Shown: positions 31,995 to 39,275 of the stretch, one piece after another
Numbering within the stretch: position 1 is the stretch's first letter
Layout of the letters: each line of letters begins with the position of its first letter
Source: a bacterium
GTDB taxonomy: Bacteria; Armatimonadota; Abditibacteriia; Abditibacteriales; Abditibacteriaceae
Assembly (NCBI GenBank): GCA_004172935.1
Contig: SDZD01000058.1
Span: forward strand, 1 to 39,275
DNA: 39,275 nt
Direction: 5' to 3'
Notes under the pieces: generated by a model
Seen by the model: the letters and a program-made list of their open reading frames with translations, nothing else
The model's database searches: none
Told to the model about the DNA's origin: nothing
Program-made: the position numbers and the translations under genes

Positions 31995-33824
31995 ATGCCC
32001 GGTAAGGTTCCCAACACATTTGACTATCAACACCCTCAAGAAAATAGCACTATTGGCTCGGAACGTAGCTTTCTTAACACTACTCTGGAATACGTGCCTT
32101 CCAATCCTAAGCCAATCCGAGCGCGTCGAATACCGCTCTGGGCGCCGCTGCGCTCGCGGACATTTCGCGCCCTCTGGATTGCTTCGCTCATCTCCAACTT
32201 TGGAACTTGGATGCACGGTGTCGGCGCAGCGTGGCTCATGACCGAGCTTTCCAGTGATACCCGACTCAACGCCCTGGTAAGCGCTTGCGAATCGTTGCCG
32301 ATGTTTCTATTGGCACTTCCTGCGGGCGCGCTCGCCGACATCTTCGACCGCCGCAAAATGCTGGCGATCATGCAAACCTGTGCCTTCCTAACTACAGGAT
32401 TGTTAGCAGCACTCACCTTCGGAAATCAAACCGGAGCGGGCGTTTTGCTGATGTTCACCGCGCTTCTGGCCGTCTGTTCGGCCCTCGCCAGTCCGGCATG
32501 GCAAAGCATCACCCCCGAAATCGTCAAGCGCTCCCACTATTCGGCAGCCGTTGGCCTCGGCGGCATCTCGTGGAACTTGGCTCGTGTCCTCGGCCCCACG
32601 CTCGGCGGCGTCATCATCGGCAAGCTCGCGCCCATCATTGGCAATTTGTCCGCTCCTGCTGCCGTCTTTGCCCTTAATGCAGTCTCCTTTCTGGCAGTTG
32701 TCGCCGTGGTTCTCTCGTGGAAGCGTTCGCCCCGCCTCGCCACTTTGCCCCCGGAACATGTCCTCGGCGCTATGCGTGCAGGTCTTTCCTACGTTCGCTA
32801 CACCCCTACAATGCGCGCCGTTCTGGTGCGCGTTTTGGGCTTCATTCTCTTTTCCTCCGCGTTTTGGGCGCTGTTGTCTATTCATGCGCGTAAAGATTTG
32901 GGCCTGAGTGCCACCGAGTACGGCACCATGCTCGGCTTTTTCGGCGCCGGAGCCATCACAGTTGGTGCTTCCATCGAGCGGCTACGCGCTCGCTTTTCGC
33001 CCGATGCCCTCGTCACCATCTCGTCCCTTGGCACTGCTCTCGGTTTAGTGCTGCTCGCAACTGTCCACGACCTCTGGTTGACACGCCTCGTCATGCTTGT
33101 AAACGGCTTTGCATGGCCTCTCGCTATGCTCAGTTTTCAGGTCGCCGTGGTTAAGTCTGTGCCCGATTGGGTTCGTAGCCGCGCCGCTTCACTGTTCCTA
33201 CTCACCTTTTCCGGTGGTTCGGCATTGGGTTCGATAATCTGGGGCATGGTCGCGCGCCAAACATCTATTCCCACTGCCATGTATTGCGGCGCCGCTGGTC
33301 TGGTTACTTCAGTTCTAGTGCTTCGCAAATTCCGCGTCGAAGAGACCACCCGCGCCACTCAGGAGCCTTCCAACCACTGGCCCGAACCCATCTTCGAAAT
33401 CGCTGTCGAACCCTCGCGCGGCCCGGTGCTGGTCACCACAGAATTTTTCATCGCCCCCGAAAATGCCCGCGCTTTCGTCGAGGCGATGAAACCTATCCGT
33501 ATGCTGCGTTTGCGCGAGGGCGCCTTGCGTTGGAATTTGTATCAGGACGCCGCCACTCCAAGGCGCTGGGTCGAAACCATGCTACTCGATAGTTGGAACG
33601 ACCACCTGCGCCAACACGCCCGCGTTTCCGTCGAAGGCGCCGAACTCGAAGCCCATGCCTGGAAATACCACGAAGGCCATGAAAGTCCCTTCGTCTCCCA
33701 CCTCATCGCCGAGCGTGCGCTTCTCTGGGAAGATGAAGAAGCCATGCTCGATGATGACGAAGACGAGGATGATGAGAATGTCGAACCAACGGGCCGTTTC
33801 GCCCGCTGGGGATGGGGAACATAA
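31995..33824 (+). CDS. MFS transporter, MFS_3 (EntS-like) family, with C-terminal soluble domain
   Basis: The 609-residue protein has twelve predicted membrane segments between about 55 and 440. The MFS_3 start is FRALWIASLISNFGTWMHGVGAAWLM, and LADIFDRRKML is in the first cytoplasmic loop. Residues 455-565 form a ferredoxin-like soluble domain (VLVTTEFFIAPENARAFVEAM, ALRWNLYQDA, TMLLDSWNDHLRQH) resembling small antibiotic-monooxygenase-type folds, which is common in this family. The tail is very acidic (EDEEAMLDDDEDEDDE). Such proteins export small molecules such as siderophores; the substrate is unknown. It diverges from the larger VIT gene, and a potassium channel gene follows after 22 bases. 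Confidence 0.88.
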   Translation: MPGKVPNTFDYQHPQENSTIGSERSFLNTTLEYVPSNPKPIRARRIPLWAPLRSRTFRALWIASLISNFGTWMHGVGAAWLMTELSSDTRLNALVSACESLPMFLLALPAGALADIFDRRKMLAIMQTCAFLTTGLLAALTFGNQTGAGVLLMFTALLAVCSALASPAWQSITPEIVKRSHYSAAVGLGGISWNLARVLGPTLGGVIIGKLAPIIGNLSAPAAVFALNAVSFLAVVAVVLSWKRSPRLATLPPEHVLGAMRAGLSYVRYTPTMRAVLVRVLGFILFSSAFWALLSIHARKDLGLSATEYGTMLGFFGAGAITVGASIERLRARFSPDALVTISSLGTALGLVLLATVHDLWLTRLVMLVNGFAWPLAMLSFQVAVVKSVPDWVRSRAASLFLLTFSGGSALGSIIWGMVARQTSIPTAMYCGAAGLVTSVLVLRKFRVEETTRATQEPSNHWPEPIFEIAVEPSRGPVLVTTEFFIAPENARAFVEAMKPIRMLRLREGALRWNLYQDAATPRRWVETMLLDSWNDHLRQHARVSVEGAELEAHAWKYHEGHESPFVSHLIAERALLWEDEEAMLDDDEDEDDENVEPTGRFARWGWGT

Positions 33825-33846
33825 GACACTGCGGGCGCTTAATCAA

Positions 33847-35016
33847 ATGACGTGGGATTCCTACCTTGAACTGAGTTTTGGTGCTGTTGTCGTTGCCCTT
33901 GTGCTATACGACATCTTTCAGAGCGTAGTTGTGCCCCGTTGGAGTTCGCGTCGCCTCCGCCTCACTCCATTACTACTGGAAGTCTTTTGGAATTTCTGGC
34001 GTCGCCTCGCCTCGCGAATGGAACATGGCGATGCCCGCGAAGACTTCCTCGGTATGTTCGCGCCGATGGCCCTCATGAACAGCCTTATGTCCTGGGTTTT
34101 TATGCTCATGTTCAGTTTCGGCCTCTGCTTCTGGGCGCTTCGAGAACAAACCCACCCTCAGCTCAAATCCTTCGGCGAAGCCTTCTATATGTCGGGCACA
34201 ACTTTGCTCACCATCGGCTACGGCGACTTCTCCTCGCATGGTGGTGTGTCGCGCGTCGTCTCTCTCGCGGCGGGTGCAGCGGGCCTATCCATTTTTGCCC
34301 TCGTCATCTCCTTCCTTTTCACACTTTACGGAGCCGTCGAAACCCGAGAAACCCGTGTTCTCATGCTCGATGCACGCGCTGGAAGCCCCCCGTCTGGTGT
34401 CGCTCTGTTGCAAGCCTACGTCGAACTCGATCTGCTTTCCACGTTGCCCACCTTCTTCGAAGAATGGGAAGAGTGGTCCGCGCATTTGCTACAAAGCCAC
34501 ATCGCTTATCCCATCCTACCATTCTTCCGTTCGTCCCATGACAGCGAAAGTTGGATTGCCTCTCTGGGCGCCGTCTTAGACGCCGCCACGCTCTTAATCT
34601 CCACCGTCAAAAGCGCCCCCAACTGTGGCGCCCAGCCTCTAGGAGCCGCCAAATTAATGGTGCGAATGGGCACCCACACCCTTATCGACCTCGGCCACTA
34701 CTTCGGATTTCGCTTCGAAGAAGCCACCGAAACACATCCCCACCCCGGCGTCGAGCGCGCCGAATGGGAACACGCCTGTCGCCAACTGGAAAAAGCCGGT
34801 TTTACTCTCCGCGATGCCGACGAAGCATGGGCACAGTTCACCCACTTTCGCTCTCCCTATGCCCCCTATCTCAACGAACTGGCAAAGTATTTCGCCGCTC
34901 CTCCAACTCAGTGGATCGGCGACCGTAGCAACATTTCCCTTTACCATCGCGCTCCCGCTCAACCCAGCTACATCGCCCGCAAAGCCCACCAGGAAACAGA
35001 AACTGCAGAGCTTTGA
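33847..35016 (+). CDS. Potassium channel family protein (Ion_trans_2)
   Basis: 389 residues from the ATG at 33847. The frame is open further upstream inside the MFS gene, but that part is not channel-like. Membrane segments lie near 6-28, 77-98 and 138-160. The pore helix leads to the selectivity filter TIGYGD (122-127), which defines potassium selectivity. The C-terminal 230 residues are cytoplasmic, mostly helical and acidic; they do not match RCK/TrkA-N by eye because no GxGxxG is visible. It could set potassium permeability or membrane potential. It probably shares a transcript with the MFS gene. Confidence 0.85.
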   Translation: MTWDSYLELSFGAVVVALVLYDIFQSVVVPRWSSRRLRLTPLLLEVFWNFWRRLASRMEHGDAREDFLGMFAPMALMNSLMSWVFMLMFSFGLCFWALREQTHPQLKSFGEAFYMSGTTLLTIGYGDFSSHGGVSRVVSLAAGAAGLSIFALVISFLFTLYGAVETRETRVLMLDARAGSPPSGVALLQAYVELDLLSTLPTFFEEWEEWSAHLLQSHIAYPILPFFRSSHDSESWIASLGAVLDAATLLISTVKSAPNCGAQPLGAAKLMVRMGTHTLIDLGHYFGFRFEEATETHPHPGVERAEWEHACRQLEKAGFTLRDADEAWAQFTHFRSPYAPYLNELAKYFAAPPTQWIGDRSNISLYHRAPAQPSYIARKAHQETETAEL

Positions 35017-35051
35017 ACGGCTTGGAGGCCATCTAATTCCAGCGCGCAGCG

Positions 35052-35065
35052 CCCCTTATAAGGGG
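35052..35065. terminator. Short palindrome between converging genes
   Basis: The 14-base perfect palindrome CCCCTTATAAGGGG lies between the channel gene and the minus-strand secreted protein gene. It is short with no T-run, so it is only a weak terminator candidate. Confidence 0.3.
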
Positions 35066-35074
35066 AATAATGAA

Positions 35075-36001
35075 CTACCTTTTTGGCAATTCTAGCAACG
35101 CGACCGCAATAAGTGTTGGACCTTTGCTTGATGTGGCTTTCACTTCCCACGAGTAAGTCCCGCCCTGCGTGGAGAGATAGGTTAATGACGGAGTAGAGCC
35201 ACTCTTGACGGCAGCCTTCAAATACGCTCCTGGGGGAGTGCGCAGATATAAATCCAAATCGCGTGCAAAGCCATCATGTGCGGTAGTGATACCCAATAAT
35301 CCAGCGGGGACTGTGTGACTCCACACGAGCGATTTCCCCGGTTCTAAGACCCCCATCACCAACGACCAATCCCCGTTATGAAGGAAGGCTGCACCTTTGT
35401 AACTCTTCCACCACTGCTGAATACCCCTCTTGAACACATCAGTTGTTTCCGCGAACTTGTTTTTGTTCAAAAGCCAACCATTCGGGCGTTTCAAGCACGC
35501 GAGGGCGCATAGCCCAAACCTATCTCCTGCCTTCAAGCGAAGAATCACATGGCAAAGCCCGCTATATTGGGGTTTGTATAAAACGCCCGCTTCTTTGCCG
35601 GATTCAGTATCTTTGGCTACAATTCGCCCATTTTTGTCAGTCACGACAATATCTATATTCTTGACGAAGTCATCGCCTGCTGCGATCAGGAAGTAGGATT
35701 TTCCTCCCTCAGCCACCATTTCGAGTGTATTCTCGCTGCCAACTTTCAAATAAGTGCCCCATAAACAGGCCCCTGTCCGGTCGAACCCATATCCTGCCAA
35801 TGCTTTATCTTTGACCTGAGTGACGGCTTGAGCTTTACGAAACACACGCTTCAGCGCCTGATTCATATAATCGGCTTCATACATTGGCACTACTTTTGTT
35901 GAGGTCGGCGATTCTTGTGTTCTCCCACTATATGTCATCAGCAACAGCAACAAAAAAGAGAGGCAGGTATGCAGGGTATTTCGCGTCAGGAATGTATTCA
36001 T
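35075..36001 (-). CDS. Secreted protein of unknown function with two PPC-like beta domains
   Basis: About 308 residues from the ATG at 36001, chosen because AAGGAG lies 4-5 bases upstream; another ATG is five codons earlier. The signal peptide contains TCLSFLLLLLMTYSG. Two regions look alike: about 80-170 (GTYLKVGSENTLEMV, KNIDIVVTDKNGRIVAKD) and about 205-295 (MGVLEPGKSLVWSH, RDLDLYLRTPPGAYLKAA). Both have the pattern of a bacterial pre-peptidase C-terminal (PPC) beta sandwich, in which D-hydrophobic-D is followed by a strand and turn. I do not recognise the whole protein. It may bind substrate or partner proteins outside the cell. It is divergent from the probable mreD. Confidence 0.7.
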   Translation of the reverse strand: MNTFLTRNTLHTCLSFLLLLLMTYSGRTQESPTSTKVVPMYEADYMNQALKRVFRKAQAVTQVKDKALAGYGFDRTGACLWGTYLKVGSENTLEMVAEGGKSYFLIAAGDDFVKNIDIVVTDKNGRIVAKDTESGKEAGVLYKPQYSGLCHVILRLKAGDRFGLCALACLKRPNGWLLNKNKFAETTDVFKRGIQQWWKSYKGAAFLHNGDWSLVMGVLEPGKSLVWSHTVPAGLLGITTAHDGFARDLDLYLRTPPGAYLKAAVKSGSTPSLTYLSTQGGTYSWEVKATSSKGPTLIAVALLELPKR

Positions 36002-36122
36002 TTCATCTCCTTCCACATCAACTTTAATGTAATCTAGCTTTGCATTGCGCCGCTTTCAACCCCAAAATGCGGGTAGGGCGGACTCCCCACTTCTCAGCCG
36101 AAATCTAAACTGCATTCCCACT

Positions 36123-36665
36123 GTGCTTCGCCTGTTCGAGAAACCCTCTTCGCCGCTCCCCACTCCGGTTTATTCTCCGTGGAAACCATACCGTGCCCTC
36201 GTGCTGGTTTTGGTCTTTCACTTGTTGGGCACCACATGGTTCAAAAACGTGAGTTGGGGCGGCGTCACTCCTGATTTGGCGCTCTGCTGTGCTATCTGTC
36301 TGGCGTTGTTGGGTGGCTTGGAAATCGGCGCATGGGCGGGCGCTTTGGCGGGTGTCTTACTGATGTGGACGGCATGGCAAAACCCCGGCTCTCTTCTCTT
36401 CTCGCGTCTGCTGCCGCCTATCATCGCGGGTTTTGCCGCCACCCGTCTGCCACCGCTTCACCCTCTCGTTCCGCCAGTTGTGGGGGCAGTGGGCGCCATC
36501 ATCGCCGATTGTGCCTTCGTTCTGCTCTCACCTCGCGCTATGCCGCTCGGATTTTGGCTCGACCATGCCCCACATTTTGCCTTGGTTCAAGCCATTGCCA
36601 TTTGGCCCGTTATGCTTTGCGTCGCTCGCGTCGCCAAAACTCGTAATCGCTTATTATTCGGTTGA
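36123..36665 (+). CDS. mreD: Probable rod-shape protein MreD
   Basis: About 180 residues from GTG 36123; the frame is open back to a TTG at 36045, adding 26 unremarkable residues. Four or five hydrophobic segments carry the MreD-like pattern: YRALVLVLVFHLLG, then WGGVTPDLALCCAICLALLG. GLEIGAWAGALAGVLLM follows, then a Gly-containing loop and ILARVAKT-like basic end. MreD is a small inner-membrane partner of MreC in the elongation complex. It lies about 28.7 kb from mreBC, which normally precede it. Without mreBC as neighbours the call rests on hydrophobic pattern and size, so it could be another small membrane protein. Confidence 0.5.
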   Translation: MLRLFEKPSSPLPTPVYSPWKPYRALVLVLVFHLLGTTWFKNVSWGGVTPDLALCCAICLALLGGLEIGAWAGALAGVLLMWTAWQNPGSLLFSRLLPPIIAGFAATRLPPLHPLVPPVVGAVGAIIADCAFVLLSPRAMPLGFWLDHAPHFALVQAIAIWPVMLCVARVAKTRNRLLFG

Positions 36666-36741
36666 GCGGAACAAAAAAGAAGAAGTGCGAGTCAAAAGCG
36701 CGCCGCAACTTTGGATGCGGTGCCACACTTCGTTCATCCCG

Positions 36742-39275
36742 ATGAGAATCGTATTTGCCTTGGCGCTAGGATTAGGCGTCGCCCTACCACTCGCGGCGCC
36801 CGCGTCAGCCCGAACCACCGCAACGACTTCAACTCGTCTTGCACGCCGTCAAAAATTGGCGAGCCTATTGCCACAATTGCGGTTGCGTGCGAATTACCAA
36901 CCCACGCGCATCGGCAATCCCAGAATTTCGGTCGCCGCGCGTCGAACCGCTGCAGTCCCTGCGCCCAGCGCGACAACCCTTAGTTTCGAGTGCAGTGGCT
37001 TCACATCCGCTCAAAAGACCGAACTCGAAAACTTCATTAAAAATAACTACAACCTGATCGTTCAGGTTTGGGGGCGTCCGGCCCCGGAACAACTTGGAAA
37101 GACTGTCAAAATCAATAACGTTGATGGCGCTTCTTCCTACTTTCCACCTGCAACAGGCTCCACTGGCGCGGGCGAAATCGACTTCGACTATGTCAACAGT
37201 GGCATCGCATCGGAAAACTCTTTCCGTCTTTTGAAGTTGGTGCTCAATGCTTTTCAGGGGCCGCGCGTTCCATCCGTCAACTTCAATAACGGCGCCTACG
37301 TCGAACCCTATTTGCTTGGTGCCAGCGAAGCGGCTGCTCTCCAAATTTTCTATCAGGCCACTGGTTCCAGTGCTTCCTTCGATCCTCGCAACTACGCCGA
37401 TTATTTGTTGCCCTTCTACGATGCTTGCAACTCGCCAGCACTCGGCAATACCTACATCTACTCGGCAGAAGATGTCACCATCGCCGATTTCCGCCTCGCG
37501 ATGTCACAGGCCGCTTTTCTCAAGCTCTACACCGAGAAAGCCACCTTCTTCGCTGATTTCAACACAGCGCTTTACGCTCAGGGGACACCCCGAAGCCCCA
37601 TCACTGCTGATCAGTTGGAGGCCATTGGTGCAGGAGTTTGCGCCACTGTCGAAGGCTTGCCTTACCGTGCTTGGATTCGTGAGCAAGGCGCCCTTAACGC
37701 CCGTATCCAGCCCGGTAACAAGCTTTATCTGGTTGCTTTGCCCGCCGTTGCTTCGTCCCAGACTGGCAACCGCTCGGCGGCAGTCATTTTCGCTGAAGCT
37801 TTCAACACCAACACGTCGGGTGACGATGTCGCGCTTTACGCGGGAGCGCCCAAAACCAGCGCAGGCCTTTTGCAGCCCGCCTATGGCACCATCGACGCTT
37901 ACGACGAAACGGGGCGCAACATCAACTCGTTCTCCAGCGAGTTGGTGGGTTCCAACCTGCTCACTTTTGCAGATACCGCCGCTCCCGGCGAAGCCACCAA
38001 AGCCCCCGGCTTTAATCCCTTTGGTTCTCCGGCAGCAGCCCGTGTCACCTTCCGCGCCCGTCTCGGCACCGCCGAAGGCACTGCCGTATTTCCTTATGGT
38101 GCAGCTGGCACCAGCGCTGCGCCCTCGAAAATATACGGTGCGACATTGGGCGGCACGACGGGTACCATCGCTCTCACCAGCGGCACCGCATCGCAAAACA
38201 TCCCCATTGCTCGCGGCACATTCTCTTCGGTGCTCAACCCCGTAAGTGGTCCGCGCGTGAAAACCACCCTGTCCGATGGCAGCAAAACTTTCATCCGCAA
38301 CACGGCATGGTTAGCCCCCGGCACTACGGTTAGCCCCGTCGAATTTCTGTTGGCCGGAGCCGGAGCACCCGCTTCCACATCAGCGCTCAGCCTCAACACC
38401 GCTAATGGCCGACTCAAGATGATCGCCTTCCCGTTGCGTCCCACGCAACGCGACGAGATATTGGCGCTCAATCTCCCCGCTGGCAGCAACATCATGGCGC
38501 GCTATCGTCCCGATCTGTCTCCTGCCCGCTACGAGACTTCGCCTAACATCTCTCAAGGCCCCGAAGCCGGCTTTGGTTACTGGCTGAACCTTCCCACTAC
38601 TGGCCTCAATACCCAGGTAGCGGGCACTTATCCCGCCACTAACCTCGCCGCCGAACTCGAACTCAAAGGTGGCTGGAATCAAATCGGTGTGCCTCGCGCC
38701 ACTGCCATCTCAGCCTTGAGCGTCAAGGTTCGCTATGGTGGTTATAGTGCTGTTACCCTGCAGGATGCCCAAACGCGCGGCTGGCTGGCCGCTGGCATCT
38801 GGCGGTATAATGGGCGCGGTGGCTACGAACGTGTCGATATTTCCGGTGGTACTCTCACTCCGTGGGAAGGCTACTGGGTGTTCGCCTCGCCGCAAACGGG
38901 TGTGAGCATGGTCTTCGACCCGCCCACTTCAACCCAATCGGTGCGCGCGCTGGCCGCTCCCAGTGGAAGCTGGAGCGTTGGCATTGCTGCTTCCAGTTCG
39001 CTGTCGCGCGATACCAGCGCTTCGTTCGGCGTCTCGACTGCCAAGCCTGCCGCCAAACCACCAATCGCCAGTCGCCAGTTGAGCGTCTATTTCCCACCAT
39101 CCGACGCAGCCGCCAGCGTTGGTGGTGGAACCGCTCAAGGCTTCCTTAAGCAACTTAAAGCCACCAACGAATGGCGTTTCGCTGTCGATGGAGCCACCAA
39201 AGGTGAACGAGTGACCCTCTACTGGCCCAACTTCACCGCAGTTCCATCCAACTTGCAACTCCAGTTGCGCGACAA
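36742..39275 (+). CDS. Large secreted protein with C-terminal GW...GYWV domain (partial, runs off the window)
   Basis: The frame starts at ATG 36742 and stays open to the window end, at least 844 codons. The N-terminus is a signal peptide (FALALGLGVALPLAAPASA). Residues about 75-345 form a Phe/Tyr-rich, mixed domain with Cys at intervals, which I do not recognise. Residues about 345-620 are Thr/Ser/Gly/Ala-rich beta-type sequence. At about 643-730 lies a module of the kind seen in many secreted proteins: GGWNQIGVP, then IWRYNGRGGYERV, and LTPWEGYWVF. More beta sequence follows to the end. It begins 77 bases after the probable mreD stop. The role is likely extracellular; no catalytic motif is visible. 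Confidence 0.75.
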   Translation, partial: MRIVFALALGLGVALPLAAPASARTTATTSTRLARRQKLASLLPQLRLRANYQPTRIGNPRISVAARRTAAVPAPSATTLSFECSGFTSAQKTELENFIKNNYNLIVQVWGRPAPEQLGKTVKINNVDGASSYFPPATGSTGAGEIDFDYVNSGIASENSFRLLKLVLNAFQGPRVPSVNFNNGAYVEPYLLGASEAAALQIFYQATGSSASFDPRNYADYLLPFYDACNSPALGNTYIYSAEDVTIADFRLAMSQAAFLKLYTEKATFFADFNTALYAQGTPRSPITADQLEAIGAGVCATVEGLPYRAWIREQGALNARIQPGNKLYLVALPAVASSQTGNRSAAVIFAEAFNTNTSGDDVALYAGAPKTSAGLLQPAYGTIDAYDETGRNINSFSSELVGSNLLTFADTAAPGEATKAPGFNPFGSPAAARVTFRARLGTAEGTAVFPYGAAGTSAAPSKIYGATLGGTTGTIALTSGTASQNIPIARGTFSSVLNPVSGPRVKTTLSDGSKTFIRNTAWLAPGTTVSPVEFLLAGAGAPASTSALSLNTANGRLKMIAFPLRPTQRDEILALNLPAGSNIMARYRPDLSPARYETSPNISQGPEAGFGYWLNLPTTGLNTQVAGTYPATNLAAELELKGGWNQIGVPRATAISALSVKVRYGGYSAVTLQDAQTRGWLAAGIWRYNGRGGYERVDISGGTLTPWEGYWVFASPQTGVSMVFDPPTSTQSVRALAAPSGSWSVGIAASSSLSRDTSASFGVSTAKPAAKPPIASRQLSVYFPPSDAAASVGGGTAQGFLKQLKATNEWRFAVDGATKGERVTLYWPNFTAVPSNLQLQLRD

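Noticed and set aside
37247..38245. 332-codon frame inside the large partial gene
   Set aside because: Ser/Pro/Thr/Arg-rich out-of-frame reading; the main frame is continuous through it and has a signal peptide and recognisable modules.
1..39275. CRISPR arrays, insertion sequences, integrases, phage or toxin-antitoxin genes
   Set aside because: No evenly spaced repeats, transposase or integrase motifs, or typical small gene pairs were seen. The tRNA genes have no repeated 3' ends nearby that would mark an attachment site.

Overview
The window looks like chromosomal DNA of a rod-shaped, heterotrophic bacterium with a Gram-negative-type envelope. The signs are maf-mreB-mreC, a type IV pilus retraction ATPase, an O-antigen ligase/polymerase-type membrane protein, and many exported proteins and lipoproteins. 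Two GH27 enzymes, a DUF5060/GH5-type enzyme, a one-off beta-propeller lipoprotein and a large secreted protein with a C-terminal GW...GYWV module recall Armatimonadota and relatives such as Abditibacteriota. That placement is inference from gene style, not from a marker gene. Base composition looks uniform, and I see no insertion sequence, phage, integrase or CRISPR array. Few genes have a clear Shine-Dalgarno sequence.

Layout. 1-2.6 kb: a long perfect hairpin, then a secreted glycoside hydrolase. 2.6-4.7 kb: a fatty acid desaturase and a phosphodiester glycosidase-like protein, both on the minus strand. 4.75-7.5 kb: tRNA-Leu(UAA), then maf-mreB-mreC, with mreB starting on a TTG that overlaps the maf stop. 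7.5-10.1 kb, minus strand: aroQ, an O-antigen ligase-like protein with TPR-like tail, and tRNA-Gly(CCC). 10.2-14.6 kb, plus strand: an orphan exported protein, a flavin reductase-like protein, a 430-base gap holding a gene remnant, an exported glutathione peroxidase, a small orphan and a BaiN-type flavoprotein. 14.7-19.6 kb, minus strand: a polytopic membrane protein with an eight-cysteine loop just downstream of pilT, an orphan, and an SDR oxidoreductase. 19.8-23.2 kb: two tandem GH27 alpha-galactosidase-like enzymes. 23.2-31.9 kb, minus strand: an NnrU/ICMT-like membrane protein, a beta-propeller lipoprotein and two large paralogous VIT-domain proteins. 32-35 kb: an MFS_3 exporter and a potassium channel. 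35-39.3 kb: a minus-strand secreted protein, a probable mreD far from mreBC, and a long secreted protein cut by the window end.

The most unusual part is the VIT cluster at 24-31.9 kb. Both VIT proteins keep the VIT domain and the segments that normally follow a von Willebrand A domain, but the vWA domain itself is missing. Both then carry a long helical region with a period of about 50-58 residues, and two Ig-like domains. Their lengths differ by 209 residues, close to four repeat units. The smaller one sits directly upstream of the propeller lipoprotein, so the three may form an envelope or surface system. A second candidate is the cysteine-loop membrane protein paired with a PilT that carries an extra, degenerate N-terminal domain.
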